Positions 21,594 through 31,436 of a stretch of DNA of 64,000 bases are shown here, in pieces. The notes below the pieces were generated by a model. The model saw only the letters and a list, made by a program, of their open reading frames with translations, searched no databases and was not told where the DNA came from. The position numbers and the translations under genes are program-made. This DNA is from Fistulifera solaris. Its lineage: Eukaryota > Bacillariophyta > Bacillariophyceae > Naviculales > Stauroneidaceae. The stretch is from assembly GCA_030295235.1 (NCBI GenBank), contig AP026128.1:1116001-1180000 (forward strand). The letters run 5' to 3'. Every line of letters begins with the position of its first letter. The first letter of the stretch is position 1.

Positions 21594-22302
21594 TTAAAAA
21601 AACGGCCCACTCTGCTGATGCTGCTGCGGATACGAATTTCCTGAAACCGGCGGAGTATGATGCACAGGTGCCGAACCCATACCTAACAAGTCATCGTGAT
21701 GGTGTTGCTGGTGGGGCGTATGCGACATTCCGCCGAGTAAATCGGCACTATGGTGATGATGATGCTGGGGCGCCGCTGGCGCCGCGTCGAAAAAAGTCCA
21801 TCGTGGGAGCAGCCACCGGTGCAGGCGGAGGAGCGTGGTGTTGCTGATGTTGCTGCTGCGGTGGAGGAGCTGTGTTGGCTGCAGCGGGTCGATGGAAATC
21901 GTCATCATCATCGTCTTCTTCGTCATCTACCGCAATGCGCGTCACTTTTGCAATGACTTGGTTCTTCCAAGTGGGAACGGGCTGACGATCATCGACACAA
22001 TCCATCCACACGGACATAGCTCCCTTTTCACGGTCTGTTCCAGGTATTAAGGGTGATTTGAAGCGAAAGTGATAGCTTCCCGAGAGTGGAAATGCATTTT
22101 TATTTCCCCGAGAGACGGAGGATAACCTGCCTGGCGCGGCTTTGGGGCCAAAAATACATTCGGCTGAGACTCTAGGTCTCCATCTTCCGGAATGAAGTAG
22201 CTGTGATTGTTGAGTGTGAAATAAGTGATTGTATAAAGCCCGATAATGATAAAAACGGTTACTAATTGGTGAGAACCAAGATGAAACACCGCAAGGAGTC
22301 AT
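21594..22302 (-). CDS. Conserved protein with a FPLSGSYHFRFK domain and His/Gln/Pro tail
   Basis: The domain reads MHFPLSGSYHFRFK, AMSVWMDCVDD and VPTWKNQVIAKVTRI once a C is restored near 22087. A second indel (a T run near 21790) links it to the tail. The tail is acidic (a run of D), then Pro/Gln/His-rich with clusters of five histidines, ending QQHQQSGPFF, and is probably disordered. The upstream part contains ESQPNVFLAPKPRQAGYPP. The exact start is unsettled: the ATG at 22302 plus either a short 62-nt GTAACC...CAG intron or another indel is possible. The beta-rich domain looks like a small protein-interaction module, which I cannot name with confidence. Confidence 0.6.
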
Positions 22303-22652
22303 TCACGCAATACGGTCGCGACGAGAAAAAGAATCGAGCGCCTTTATGACTTACCGCACAGTTGTCATAATCTACAAAACCTTAAGACACTCTGTAATCA
22401 ACTTTAAACGCGCAACACCGACTTCGTTATGGAAGCAGTGATATAATAAGACGAGCAATGTTTATTGTCAACGGATCAAAAAAAAATCACGCGTCGTCGT
22501 GCTGCGCGGCAAAAAACTGATCGCTCTGTCACACCGTTTATGAACGGTTGTTAGTTGAATGTTCTACCATTTTTTACAGAATCCATATTTTTATTATTGC
22601 AACCTCTTATCGTCTATTTGCATTATATTTACAAGCACCCAACCCCAAAAGC
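22303..22652. other. Intergenic region, no gene seen
   Basis: This is 350 bases between two minus-strand genes. It is A/T-rich, with runs of A and T near 22480 and 22570. Nothing specific was recognised. Confidence 0.4.
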
Positions 22653-24384
22653 TTAGACTAAGCTATCATCAGCGACTTCCAAGGCAACTTCCGTGAAGGA
22701 GTTGCGTTGTGATAAATCGGAAGAGAAGTTTCTCAAGTCGTTAGCTAACCAGTGTACGACACTAGGATCCTTGAAGCAACGTGACATGGCAAGTTGCCAT
22801 GCATCTCGAACAATAGTGCGCTTTACTTGAGCATCTTGCTCTGGATCACGAGGTACGAGCCCTGGAAATCGATTGACTTCTACCAGCCATGTTTGAAGAT
22901 CGTCGTCGACAACAAAGTCCAGTCCAAGTACCTTGGGAACCATCATTTTGGATACCATCTTTCGCGTGCTTGACATTTCATGATTTATCGTTGAATCAGA
23001 AACCATATTCTTGTATAGTACGAAGACTTGACGAGTAGCCTCACGAAGAGCCGAAAGCAATGTGTCCCAGGTACCTGATTCGCGCTGTGAAAGCTGGTCC
23101 TTCAGATATTCCAATGTTTCCTGCCGCATAAAGCGCTCTCTTCCTGAATTCGTCATGTGTGATCTCGCGTTGATACCTTCGGCTGTGACAGGTTCTGCAG
23201 CGATTTTGACGAGACCAACATCGGACAAGAAAAGGCCGTCGCCGATCATCGCGACATAAATTCGCAAAGAAAATTTAAAACCACCCGTTAGTAGCAAAGG
23301 ATTCTCGACCATTCTCTGCACAAGGATTTGTTCTTCATCCTTTACAAAGGACGCCACCTTTTTCTGGACATCAGATGAACCTTTCGCAATCAAATTTCCA
23401 TGTGATCCATACCCGGCTCTGCGTTTCAGAATGAATAGTGACGTAGGATTATCAGCACAGGCCCCAAAGCCATTCACCTTCGAGCCGGACATGATCCATC
23501 CTTGAGGCCAGAATGCTCGTGTCTCCTCGGCTATGTTTGGCGTAGACGTCAGCATTCGGTGCAACATGACTTTGTCATCTAGATGCAACAGAATAGGATC
23601 GTCAAAGGGACCAGTATTGACTGAGCAAAAGTCAAGAAAGTCAAAGGAAGGCAGATCATTCTTTGAGATCATGTGATCAACGAAAGTAATATCGTTTCGA
23701 TTCAAATCCGTGGCCACGCGGAAAAGCCATCGACAGAGGAGCGAAGAGTCCGACGACGAGCGAAGACGTTGCAAATCGTCTCCCCCTCCCGCTGAAATAG
23801 TTGATTGCGTCTCTTAGGGCAGACACTTCCGGGAAGCTTGACGAACACTTCATAATATCATTTACTGCGGAAAGGTTTCCTTGCCGAAGGGCACACGTTA
23901 TCGCACCAAGAATACCTTCTTCCTTCTCTGTCATGCGATACTCATCGTAAGCCTCATGGTAGCGAAGCAGCCTCTGCAAGGACTTGGCCTTTTGCAAGTG
24001 CAGCCGATGAATAGTTTTATAAGGTTGTTTTTGCCGTGAAAATTCTAGAGCCTCATCCAAGACCTCTAAAGCCCGGTCGTCATCACCAACTCGAACCAGA
24101 CAAGCGGCATGCAACTCGAAGCAAAGAAGGATTGCCGACTCGGAAAGCTCATTTCTTTCTTCACATTTCAAAATATCATCCCACTGCAAGCACGCCTCTT
24201 CCGCCGCTGTAATATTCGATGCGCCTTGCTCCGAAAGATGCATTGTCCATCGAACACGGTCCAAGAGCGACAGACCTGTTCCGGCGAGAGCATGTACGAC
24301 ATTGTTTGTCAAGGAATGAAGCCAACAACCAATGGTGACAAGGAATATTACTCTCCGCAACTGCCACCTCGTTTTTGAGGTCAT
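22653..24384 (-). CDS. Tubulin-tyrosine ligase (TTL) family protein with signal peptide
   Basis: The preferred start is the ATG at 24384, whose product begins with a signal peptide (MTSKTRWQLRR then VIFLVTIGCWLHS). An N-terminal helical, TPR-like region follows (RALEVLDEALEFSRQKQPY). A one-base deletion in the G run near 23785 must be repaired to reach the TTL-type ATP-grasp domain. There, FILKRRAGYGSHGNLI (nucleotide-binding lysine and glycine loop), EQILVQRMVENPLL, GFKFSLRIYVAMIGDG and LGLDFVVDDDLQTWLVEVNR mark the ATP- and Mg-binding strands in order. The family ligates amino acids to protein C-termini or side chains. A secretory or plastid presequence is unusual for enzymes acting on tubulin, so the substrate may differ. 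The length is about 578 residues. Confidence 0.8.
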
Positions 24385-24856
24385 ACTTGGCAAATAACAG
24401 CGAGGCGACGCGTCTCCGACGTTTTGTTCTTTGAAAAGATACGCGATGACGACAAAAGATCGTGATGTTGTTTGGCGGTAAATAATGCGTCGCACTTTCT
24501 TCCACCCAAAAAGAAACAACCAGATGGCTTTCCTACAGAAAGTGCATTCTGACGCGCTCGTAACGGCACTCGTACTATGGAGTAAACCTACTAAAATGAA
24601 ATTGACGGCCACGAAGCGCATACGTACTTCATTGGCAGTTTGAGAAAGACACAACACAGACAAAAAGGAAGTGCGTGGTCTGGTTGACAACGTCCTGTAC
24701 ACTTTATTGGACTGTGCTGTCGGAAATTTCCCCTCAAATCCGAAAGGAAGGTATCGTCAGTCAAAATTTGATCCGACGCCATCGATTGGTAAGATTCTCG
24801 TTTCGATCATAATTTCCAAGAAGTTGTCTCTTTCATTCGAATTCCAATCTTTTACA

Positions 24857-25358
24857 ATGGTACGTAAAGCCTTCGTGTTTACCAGCTTGGCGGCAGCAAC
24901 GCCTGAAAATGTTATTGCTGTTGCACTTACGACGACCCGTTCTGACGCTTGTTCTTTTCAACAACACAGCTTTCCAAGTCGACCATTCTTTTCTCCCTCT
25001 TTGCTGTCGCCACGGCTTTCGCACCTTCCCGACCGGCCTTCGGTGCTCGCTCTGCCACTAGCTTGTTCAGCTCGCCATACGGAAAGTATGACGAAAAGCT
25101 TTGGGATATGACGGCTAAGCTCGATGTTTACAACGCATGGAACCCGGCCGCCCCCGTTCTCCTCAGAACTTCAACCCCTTCGAGACCTTCGAGGGTAACA
25201 GCCCGGACGCTTCGGGATTCTACCCCGGTGAGGGACGCTACAAGGACCCCATCCGCCCGGATGTCAACTTCACCACAATGATGGAAGAGCGTAAGATCTT
25301 GGAAGACATTGCTGCCAACCCCAAGGCCGCCCTGGGATGCCCTGGATGCCGCAGTTAA
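24857..25358 (+). CDS. Small plastid-targeted protein, function unknown
   Basis: The start codon at 24857 is followed at once by a 110-nt intron (24860-24969, GTACGT...CACAG), so exon 1 is the ATG alone. Exon 2 gives a bipartite plastid presequence (LSKSTILFSLFAVATAFAP) with the ATAFAP junction typical of diatom plastid proteins. One C is missing in the run near 25150. Repair links VYNAWNPAAP to RSPQNFNPFETFEGN and DASGFYPGEGRYKDPIRP, and the gene ends at 25358. The mature protein is about 100 residues, soluble, with a C-terminal helix (TTMMEERKILEDIAANPKAA) and a CPGC end. It looks like a photosystem- or antenna-associated small subunit, but I cannot name it. Confidence 0.7.
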
Positions 25359-25711
25359 GCGTTCGTAGTTTAGGACTGACTGAGCGAGAGTAACTAACTA
25401 TAGAGTTTGTTAACTTGCAAATAGTGACATTAAAAAAAGCCTCGATACCCGTAGTGTAGGAGTATCGCATTGACACTGACAATACAGTGCGGCATCGTTA
25501 GATTTCTGTTACTTCACATCCAGATTCCCTCGAAGATTAGGCTCGTCGGCGCAACTCAACAACCATACATCGCCAGGGCAACACGTCTAAGCTACTCTTA
25601 AGGTTTAACATTCTCACCTAATTGAGTCAACTAGTCGTAATGTATCCCGTTAACCATAAAACGGCTGTGCCATTATTTTATACTCCGTACAAATTTCAAG
25701 TTGCAACATCT
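25359..25711. other. Intergenic region between convergent genes
   Basis: This 353-bp gap lies between the stops of the plastid protein and the Rdx protein. No gene is visible. Its right end holds a TACGGAGTA nonamer for the minus-strand gene. Confidence 0.4.
25681..25689 (-). promoter_or_regulatory. TACGGAGTA nonamer in 3' flank of the Rdx gene
   Basis: The plus strand reads TACTCCGTA. It is in sense orientation for the minus-strand gene, 22 nt beyond its stop at 25712. Confidence 0.35.
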
Positions 25712-26608
25712 CTACGCTACACCAAAGAATCGGCGAGCTTCTTCGCTCTCATCATCGTCCATTTCGTCCACTATTAGCGCCTCTACCTTTTCATCAATGT
25801 GACCCAAGTCCTTGCCGGGTGCCAGCCTATCTCGAATCATCCTTTTGAGCTGAGAAACTTCAGGGAATCCTCCTTCCCGTTCCCTGTCCCAAATGATCTC
25901 ATCATTCAGAGTAATGGTGAATTGTCCCCCTTTACTGGGCGGTCGACTGGGAATGAGTGAAAACGAATTGAGTTCTTGATCAAATGTTGTCAACACTTCC
26001 AGTCCAAAATAAGCCGCGCGATAGAGCCAACGGCACCCGGTACAGTAAGTTATCGAGAGAGAGGGCGTTTTCGTCCCGAAAAGAGCGACTTGAGTGATAA
26101 GTTGATCTTCTCTTGCTATGGATTCGCTGTCATCTTGTATCATAGGAGACTCTTGACTTTCCTGTCGATCTTTGGTGTCGCTGTGCCCCAAGAACTTTTT
26201 GGGACTAATTTCATCGCGTACCAACTGTTTGAGCTCTTTCGAATCGGGGAACGAACCCTCTTCGAGTCGATCCCATAGTACTTCCGCGTTGCGTTGGTCG
26301 TTCCAACACTGCACAAAGAACATGCCTCCCGGCATCGGTGGACGACAAGGAATTAACGTGACCGCCTCGAGCGCTGCCTCCACTTGAAAAGTTGTCAGTA
26401 GCTCTTGCGCCAACCAGAAACTTCGCAGTCCCCACCGGCATCCTGTACAATACTCAATCGTTACCTGATCCATTAATCGTGATTGTCGATGGCGTGCCAG
26501 CATTCCGGAATTTGCCAGAGTGGGTGTCAAAAATCCATCGGTCGATACAATCAGCACTCCGACGGTCGCTATTGCTCCCATAACAGAGACACAAGTGATT
26601 CTTCTCAT
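25712..26608 (-). CDS. Tandem Rdx (SelW/SelT-like) thioredoxin-fold protein
   Basis: The 298-residue protein starts at the ATG at 26608 with a hydrophobic leader (MRRITCVSVMGAIATVG). It then has two consecutive copies of an Rdx-type domain. Each opens with a redox motif YCTGCRW (IEYCTGCRWGLRSFWLAQELL and ITYCTGCRWLYRAAYFGLEVL). Each continues through (T/S)LIP(C/S)RPP and (V/I)(L/I)WDRxxEG(S/G)FP, and ends in a charged helix with DLGH or FLGH. Both copies keep CxxC with plain cysteines, so no selenocysteine is needed. A linker rich in Asp/Glu/Ser separates them. Single-domain Rdx proteins are common; two fused copies behind a targeting signal are less so. A palindrome array begins 141 nt upstream of the start codon. 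Confidence 0.8.
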   Translation of the reverse strand: MRRITCVSVMGAIATVGVLIVSTDGFLTPTLANSGMLARHRQSRLMDQVTIEYCTGCRWGLRSFWLAQELLTTFQVEAALEAVTLIPCRPPMPGGMFFVQCWNDQRNAEVLWDRLEEGSFPDSKELKQLVRDEISPKKFLGHSDTKDRQESQESPMIQDDSESIAREDQLITQVALFGTKTPSLSITYCTGCRWLYRAAYFGLEVLTTFDQELNSFSLIPSRPPSKGGQFTITLNDEIIWDREREGGFPEVSQLKRMIRDRLAPGKDLGHIDEKVEALIVDEMDDDESEEARRFFGVA

Positions 26609-26749
26609 TTCAAAAGCAAGATAAGGGGATCTTTAGTTGTTGGATGTGTGGCGATGAAAAATTGGAACATAGACTTGAGTTCATTCCTTTTTTTGGTCGA
26701 CAGCAAGGTGCGCCTCTGTTTTATTGTGACAGCTATCTCATGCTCATGT

Positions 26750-27772
26750 CCAAAATTTCTGGACCAGTTGTATTTCATTATATTTAGTCCGGGCTGGTCC
26801 AGAAATTCTGGACCAGCTGTGCTTCATTCTTACAGAAAATCTGGAGTGGTCCAGAAATTCTGGACCAGCTGTATTTCATTCGATCAGAAAATCTGGGGTG
26901 GTCCAGAAATTCTGGACCAGTTTGTATTTCATTCATACAGAAAATCTGGACTAGTCCAGAAATCCTGGACCAGCAATAATGCAATCATACAGAAAATCTG
27001 GAGTGATCCAGAAATTCTGGACTAGCTGTATTTCATTCAATCAGAAAATCAGGGGTGGTCCAGAAATTCTGGACCAGTTTGTATTTCATTCATACAGAAA
27101 ATCTGGACTAGTCCAGAAATTCTGGACCAGCTGTGCTTCATTCATACAGAAAATCTAGACATCTCCAGAAATTCTGGAAGAGCAATAATTCATTCATACA
27201 GAAAATCTGGCAATCTCCAGAAATTCTGGAACAGCAAGAGAATCTGGTGGTCTAGGAATTCTGGACCAGCAAGAATTCATTTATATAGAGAATCTGGACT
27301 GGTCCAGAAATTCTGGACCAAGCGTAATTCATTCATACAGAAAATCAGTGGTGGTCCAGAAATTTAGGACCGGATGTAATTCATTCAAACAGAAAATCTG
27401 GATCAACAATTATTCATTCATACAGAAAATCAGTGGTGGTCCAGAAATTTTGGACCAGCTGTGATTCATTCAATCAGAAAATCTGGAGTGGTCCAGAAAT
27501 TCTTAAACCAGCAATTATTCATTCATACAGAAAATCTGGAGTGGTCCAGAAATTCTGGACCAGCACTTATTCATTCATTCAGAAAATCTGTGGTGGTCCA
27601 GAAATTCTGGACCATCTTAATTCATTCATACACCAATTGTATTTCATTCATACAGAAAATCTGGAGTTGTCCAGATTGTCGGGACCAACTGTATTTCATC
27701 TTCCAGAAATTCTGTACGAATTGTATTGTATTCACACATAAAATCTGGGATAGTCCAGACATGACTGCTGAA
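26750..27772. repeat. CCAGAA-N-TTCTGG palindrome array 3 (52-bp minisatellite)
   Basis: This is a regular tandem array of about 19 units with a 52-53 nt period (dyads at 26799, 26851, 26903, 26956, 27008, 27060 and onward). Each unit holds the perfect-armed dyad GGTCCAGAAATTCTGGACC, a TGTATTTCATTCATA spacer and a second imperfect dyad CAGAAAATCTGG. Units decay toward the 3' end. The open frames that run through the array encode only the repeat and are not genes. Confidence 0.95.
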
Positions 27773-28182
27773 AATTCCAGTCACGGTAAAGGAAAGACTC
27801 TGGGTCTCGAGCAAAAAACCAAAAAAACCCAACGACAAAGGCAGAACATTCTAACTTTTCTTGGGGCTGGGAATAAGTCAAGGGGAACCCAAAAACAAAA
27901 GAATTGCTTGTTAGGGAAAGACTTACTAGCACAGAAGCGTGCCTAGTGCCTAGTTTGTTATAGCCGATTGAGAGTGATTTTCCCTAATAGTTGTTATTAG
28001 AGCGATGTCCGTCGATTCGGCCAGGAATGAACCGTAACGCTAGCAGCCTATTTTCTGGGAAAGTATCGAAAAAGAAGAGAAAATAATTGCCTTTATAGAT
28101 ATTGTACATTTGTATAGCATTATCTTATTGCGTTTGCATATAGCGCGTTTGTTTTTAGCAAGCCAAGGATACTTTCGACCTT
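27773..28182. other. Intergenic region, no gene seen
   Basis: This is 400 bases between the end of the minisatellite and the stop of the cyclin gene. It is A-rich (AAAAAACCAAAAAAACCC near 27815), with no supported coding frame. Confidence 0.4.
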
Positions 28183-29118
28183 TCAATACAGACATTTTAG
28201 TTGACGATAGACTTCGGCATATTCTTCTTCATCCACTTTCATGAAAGGCTGTACTCGATTGAGCAATCCTTGAATGGAGCACTCGCTGTAGCCCCGATAT
28301 CGGGCACAAAGGACCAACACCGCCAAGGCCACGACACTGTTTCGACATTCGAGAAACGATGCACTGGCCACAGATACTTCCGCAATGGTTGCACACAAAG
28401 CTTCAAACTCATTCCATGACTGGTTCGTTGGGAAAAACTCCCAAAGAAGACGGCAGTACTCGATGGTAGTCGGTGGTGTTACTTGCCATTGAAGCGTCTT
28501 GAGAATATCATTCTCCGTCGCGATGATATCTTGCGGTTTGTAAAAGCCTCGAGACATGAGGACCAATGCATCGACCGTTAACTTGTGTCCGTCCATGATC
28601 TTGATACTGATGTACAGACAGGTCATACTAAAGAGTTGAAAGTCTTCGCGAGTGATGGGTAATGCATTGGAAGAAAGCTCCGAGTCGACGTAACGATCCA
28701 GTAGATGAAAGCTATTCGCAATCACAGCAGTTCGGTCAATGACACCATAGCTATCCGCCACCATACAAGACCAATCGAACATTTGTTCTCGCCAAAATTG
28801 CAGTGAATCGGTGGATGGGTACGGAGGATACGGTTGCGCGCAACTGCAAGTATTCTCCAGACGCGATTTTTCTTCAAAATCTTGCACGCATGTAACAGAA
28901 GGCACTTTATTCACCATCGCCTTCGCTGGAGGAGAAGCTACCGGATCTGTTACCATCCACGCGCATTCTTCCAACAGGTGAAGAGCCGCTTGTTGCGATT
29001 CCGTCATTATGGTACCGCATGAGCATTTCGAATTGAAAGCTTGTATGTAATCACGACGACGATACGCTTTCTCCTCACGCTGCATCATGGCAGTGATTGT
29101 ATCTTGAGCAGTATCCAT
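28183..29118 (-). CDS. Cyclin, diatom-specific (dsCYC) type
   Basis: The ATG at 29118 (MDTAQDTITAMMQREEKAY) is preferred over the upstream in-frame extension, giving 311 residues. The cyclin N-box is clear: FWREQMFDWSCMVADSYG, AVIANSFHLLDRYVDS and FQLFSMTCLYISIKIMDG include the residues that contact a CDK. LTVDALVLMSRGFY and ILKTLQWQVTPPT follow as in A/B-like cyclins, and a weaker C-box helix bundle follows. The N-terminal cysteine cluster and the overall divergence fit the expanded diatom cyclins that respond to nutrient or light resupply. The partner kinase is unknown. The gene is divergent from the AUH-like gene at 29822. Confidence 0.85.
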   Translation of the reverse strand: MDTAQDTITAMMQREEKAYRRRDYIQAFNSKCSCGTIMTESQQAALHLLEECAWMVTDPVASPPAKAMVNKVPSVTCVQDFEEKSRLENTCSCAQPYPPYPSTDSLQFWREQMFDWSCMVADSYGVIDRTAVIANSFHLLDRYVDSELSSNALPITREDFQLFSMTCLYISIKIMDGHKLTVDALVLMSRGFYKPQDIIATENDILKTLQWQVTPPTTIEYCRLLWEFFPTNQSWNEFEALCATIAEVSVASASFLECRNSVVALAVLVLCARYRGYSECSIQGLLNRVQPFMKVDEEEYAEVYRQLKCLY

Positions 29119-29561
29119 GGTGAATTGGTTGAGCAATCCTCTCAAAAGATCGGATGTATGATGTATCTTTACTTCAAAGACTCCTCGTCGGAAAAAAGTG
29201 TGGTTGATGGGAAATTTGAACTTTGAACACGGAAGATTTTTGCCGCGCAAATCTGCAAGTGCAAGTTGGGTGGTGGATAAATAATGAACGGACCAATCAA
29301 ATTCTGCCGCCAAAGCCGATGTGGTCAAAACGTCAATGCGGCACTCTACAAGAATATGTACCGTATCGACGTCATGAGTACCGGTATGGGGCAACGTGTG
29401 CGAAACACGGAACACACTACTACTATTTTACTGAGTGTCGACAGCTGACCACTTGCCGTCCAGTCGATGTCATCCATTTCTGTGTTTCGGACTCACTGTT
29501 TGTACAGTAGCTTCTAGTGTAGAGTTGTGTGACGTAAGCCAATAACGAGTGCTAAGGAAAG

Positions 29562-29569
29562 TGACGTCA
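29562..29569. promoter_or_regulatory. TGACGTCA (CRE/bZIP-type) palindrome
   Basis: A perfect TGACGTCA lies in the divergent region between the cyclin and the enoyl-CoA hydratase, with a related TGACGTAA at about 29530 and a CCAAT box at about 29539. In diatoms TGACGT elements are known bZIP (CO2/cAMP-response) sites. Function here is inferred from position. Confidence 0.45.
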
Positions 29570-29821
29570 GATAGTGATGAACAAGCTGGATCAATCGTGG
29601 ATTGTCTGGTTCAACGTTCAACATTGAACGTCATTAATGAGTCAACTATAGATAAGACTACAAGATCCCAAATCCCGAACTCGAATGAAACTCGCAAAGA
29701 GTTCTTTTTTCATGCTGGGACGACGACGACGACGATAAAAATTCTTTGAAAAGAATGACAGGGTGTCATAAAACCTTCTTCGCATAAGTTTGGAGATCGC
29801 TGCTACTAACAACACCTCAAA

Positions 29822-30664
29822 ATGATGTACTCGCTTCGTGTTACTCGTCTTTTGGCTGGGAATAAGCGACCACGATGGTTTAGTAGTGAGCCTCAAGTAA
29901 CGTCGACCTTGACGTCCTCGCAGATCGGTTTAATCACCTTGAACCATCCTCCTGCCAACGCCATGGGAAGAGTCTTTTGCAGCAGCTGAAACACGAAATG
30001 AAATCTATGGAAGACGCCCGCTGTATCATCCTTCACTCGGCATTAGCTCCGAAAGTATTTTCGGCGGGCGCCGACTTGAAAGAACGAGCCACCATGACAA
30101 TGGAAGAAGCGGAAGCTTTTGTCGTCCAACTGCGCACGACTATGCAGGAATTGAGCAATCTTCCGGTACCGGTCATTGCCGCCATCGATGGTGTTGCCGT
30201 CGGAGGAGGTCTCGAATTGGCCCTGGCCGCGGATTTGCGCGTTGTTTCCGCGCGGTCCAAAGTCGGATTGCCCGAAACATCACTGGCGATTGTTCCTGGT
30301 GCGGGTGGGACACAACGATTGCCTCGACTCATAGGAGAAGGTCGTGCAAAAGAGCTCATTTGGACGGGTCGTCGCCTCAGTGGAGTTGAAGCAGCAGAAT
30401 ATGGACTAGCAACGCGGTTGGTGGACAACGAAGAGTCGAGGCTTGGACACCGCCATGCAGTTGGCGGAAGAGATAGCGAAGAAGGGTCCGGTGGCTATAC
30501 GAGCTTCGAAATGGGCGATTCAAGAAGGAATGAAAAAAGTTTCAATGGAGAATGCATTGGAAGTAGAGCGTCAAGCTTACGCTCGAGTCCTCCCGACAAA
30601 CGACCGTCTTGAGGGTCTGGCAGCCTTTCGGGAAGGAAGAACGCCCAACTATCGAGGCGAGTAG
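29822..30664 (+). CDS. AUH: Enoyl-CoA hydratase, methylglutaconyl-CoA hydratase (AUH) type
   Basis: The ATG at 29822 starts a mitochondrial-type leader (MMYSLRVTRLLAGNKRPRWFSS). The frame then needs one T near 29974 to join ANAMGRVF to LQQLKHEMKSMEDARCI. It needs a second one-base correction near 30438 to join ATRLVDNEE to LDTAMQLAEEIAKKGPVAIR. The crotonase fold is intact: KVFSAGADLKER (oxyanion hole), AAIDGVAVGGGLELALAADLR, KVGLPETSLAIVPGAGGTQR (the ETSLAIVPGAGG signature with the catalytic Glu) and the C-terminal DRLEGLAAFREGRTP. AUH enzymes hydrate 3-methylglutaconyl-CoA in leucine degradation. The length is about 280 residues. The two breaks look like sequencing indels. Confidence 0.85.
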
Positions 30665-30704
30665 CTGGTAAATCATAGAGTATAACTAACTGGTTATACA
30701 CAGA

Positions 30705-31436
30705 TTAAGACAATCGCACAACATTGGTATCAATTTTCCGTTCCAGCAATACATAGGCACATCCCGCGAGCCCGAGTGCACTGGTGGCCGTATGCAACGA
30801 ACTCGTAAGTTGCAACGGCACGATCGAGTCAATGGCCCCTGAACTGATCGATAAGAGTCCAATCATAACGGCTATTCTGGGTCTCATCTTCTGCCAATAC
30901 CGCTGATGATACTGTTCTGCCTGATAAAACGACTGCAATGGTTCAATTTGTGTCAGACGAGCTGGAACTCCATCGGGGCGAACCGTATCGGCATTCTGTT
31001 GCAACCATGATTGCGCTAATCGTTCCTGTTCCGTGTTATGTGGAAAAATGAAGGATGCATATTGTCGTGATCCATTGAAGGCCGGTTCTTGGCACTGAAA
31101 GAAGGCATCCAGTAATTGTTCGTAGGAAAGCACAGAAGTGTCGTACGTGACGCGCACCCCTTCGACCCATTCTCGCGAAAAGCAAACGGAATCATAGGAA
31201 GGCGCTTCGGTTGATTGCTTTCCAGTATATCCAACGACAGTATCAATGACACCCGGGACTTTTAGTAATTCTTCCGATGGTTTCCAGAAACATCCCATTC
31301 CAAAGGTCGCTTCTTCTTGGGCCAATAAGCGTGTTGTGGAGAACAGCGTGTGACGCACATTCGGAGACGGAATGAACGCCGTTGCAATTCCGCACAAATA
31401 GAGGACAGAAACAATGTGACGACTCATGAATGTCAT
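30705..31436 (-). CDS. MSRA: Peptide methionine sulfoxide reductase MsrA, with C-terminal membrane tail
   Basis: The 243-residue protein from the ATG at 31436 begins with a signal-like leader (HIVSVLYLCGIATAFIPS), which fits plastid or ER import. The MsrA core follows: EATFGMGCFWKPSEE has the catalytic Cys in GCFW, VVGYTGKQSTEAPSYDSVC follows, and then the QYASFIF and YQAEQYHQRYW landmarks. The usual TGHAE segment is replaced by SREWVEGVRV, which keeps the glutamate but not the histidine. The last 60 residues form one or two hydrophobic segments (IAVMIGLLSISSGAI and LGLAGCAYVLLER) not present in typical MsrA, so the enzyme may be membrane-bound. It repairs methionine-S-sulfoxide in oxidised proteins. 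It is divergent from the GlyRS gene. Confidence 0.88.
   Translation of the reverse strand: MTFMSRHIVSVLYLCGIATAFIPSPNVRHTLFSTTRLLAQEEATFGMGCFWKPSEELLKVPGVIDTVVGYTGKQSTEAPSYDSVCFSREWVEGVRVTYDTSVLSYEQLLDAFFQCQEPAFNGSRQYASFIFPHNTEQERLAQSWLQQNADTVRPDGVPARLTQIEPLQSFYQAEQYHQRYWQKMRPRIAVMIGLLSISSGAIDSIVPLQLTSSLHTATSALGLAGCAYVLLERKIDTNVVRLS

Noticed and set aside
26750-27946. Open frames of 100-180 codons coding repeats such as SGPAxxHSYRKSGVVQKFW
   Set aside because: They follow the 52-bp minisatellite, which is almost stop-free by chance. The frame changes when a unit length changes, and there is no signal or domain.
29822-30664. AUH-like gene as a pseudogene
   Set aside because: All catalytic motifs are intact. 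Two compensable single-base changes in a window full of such errors do not show decay.
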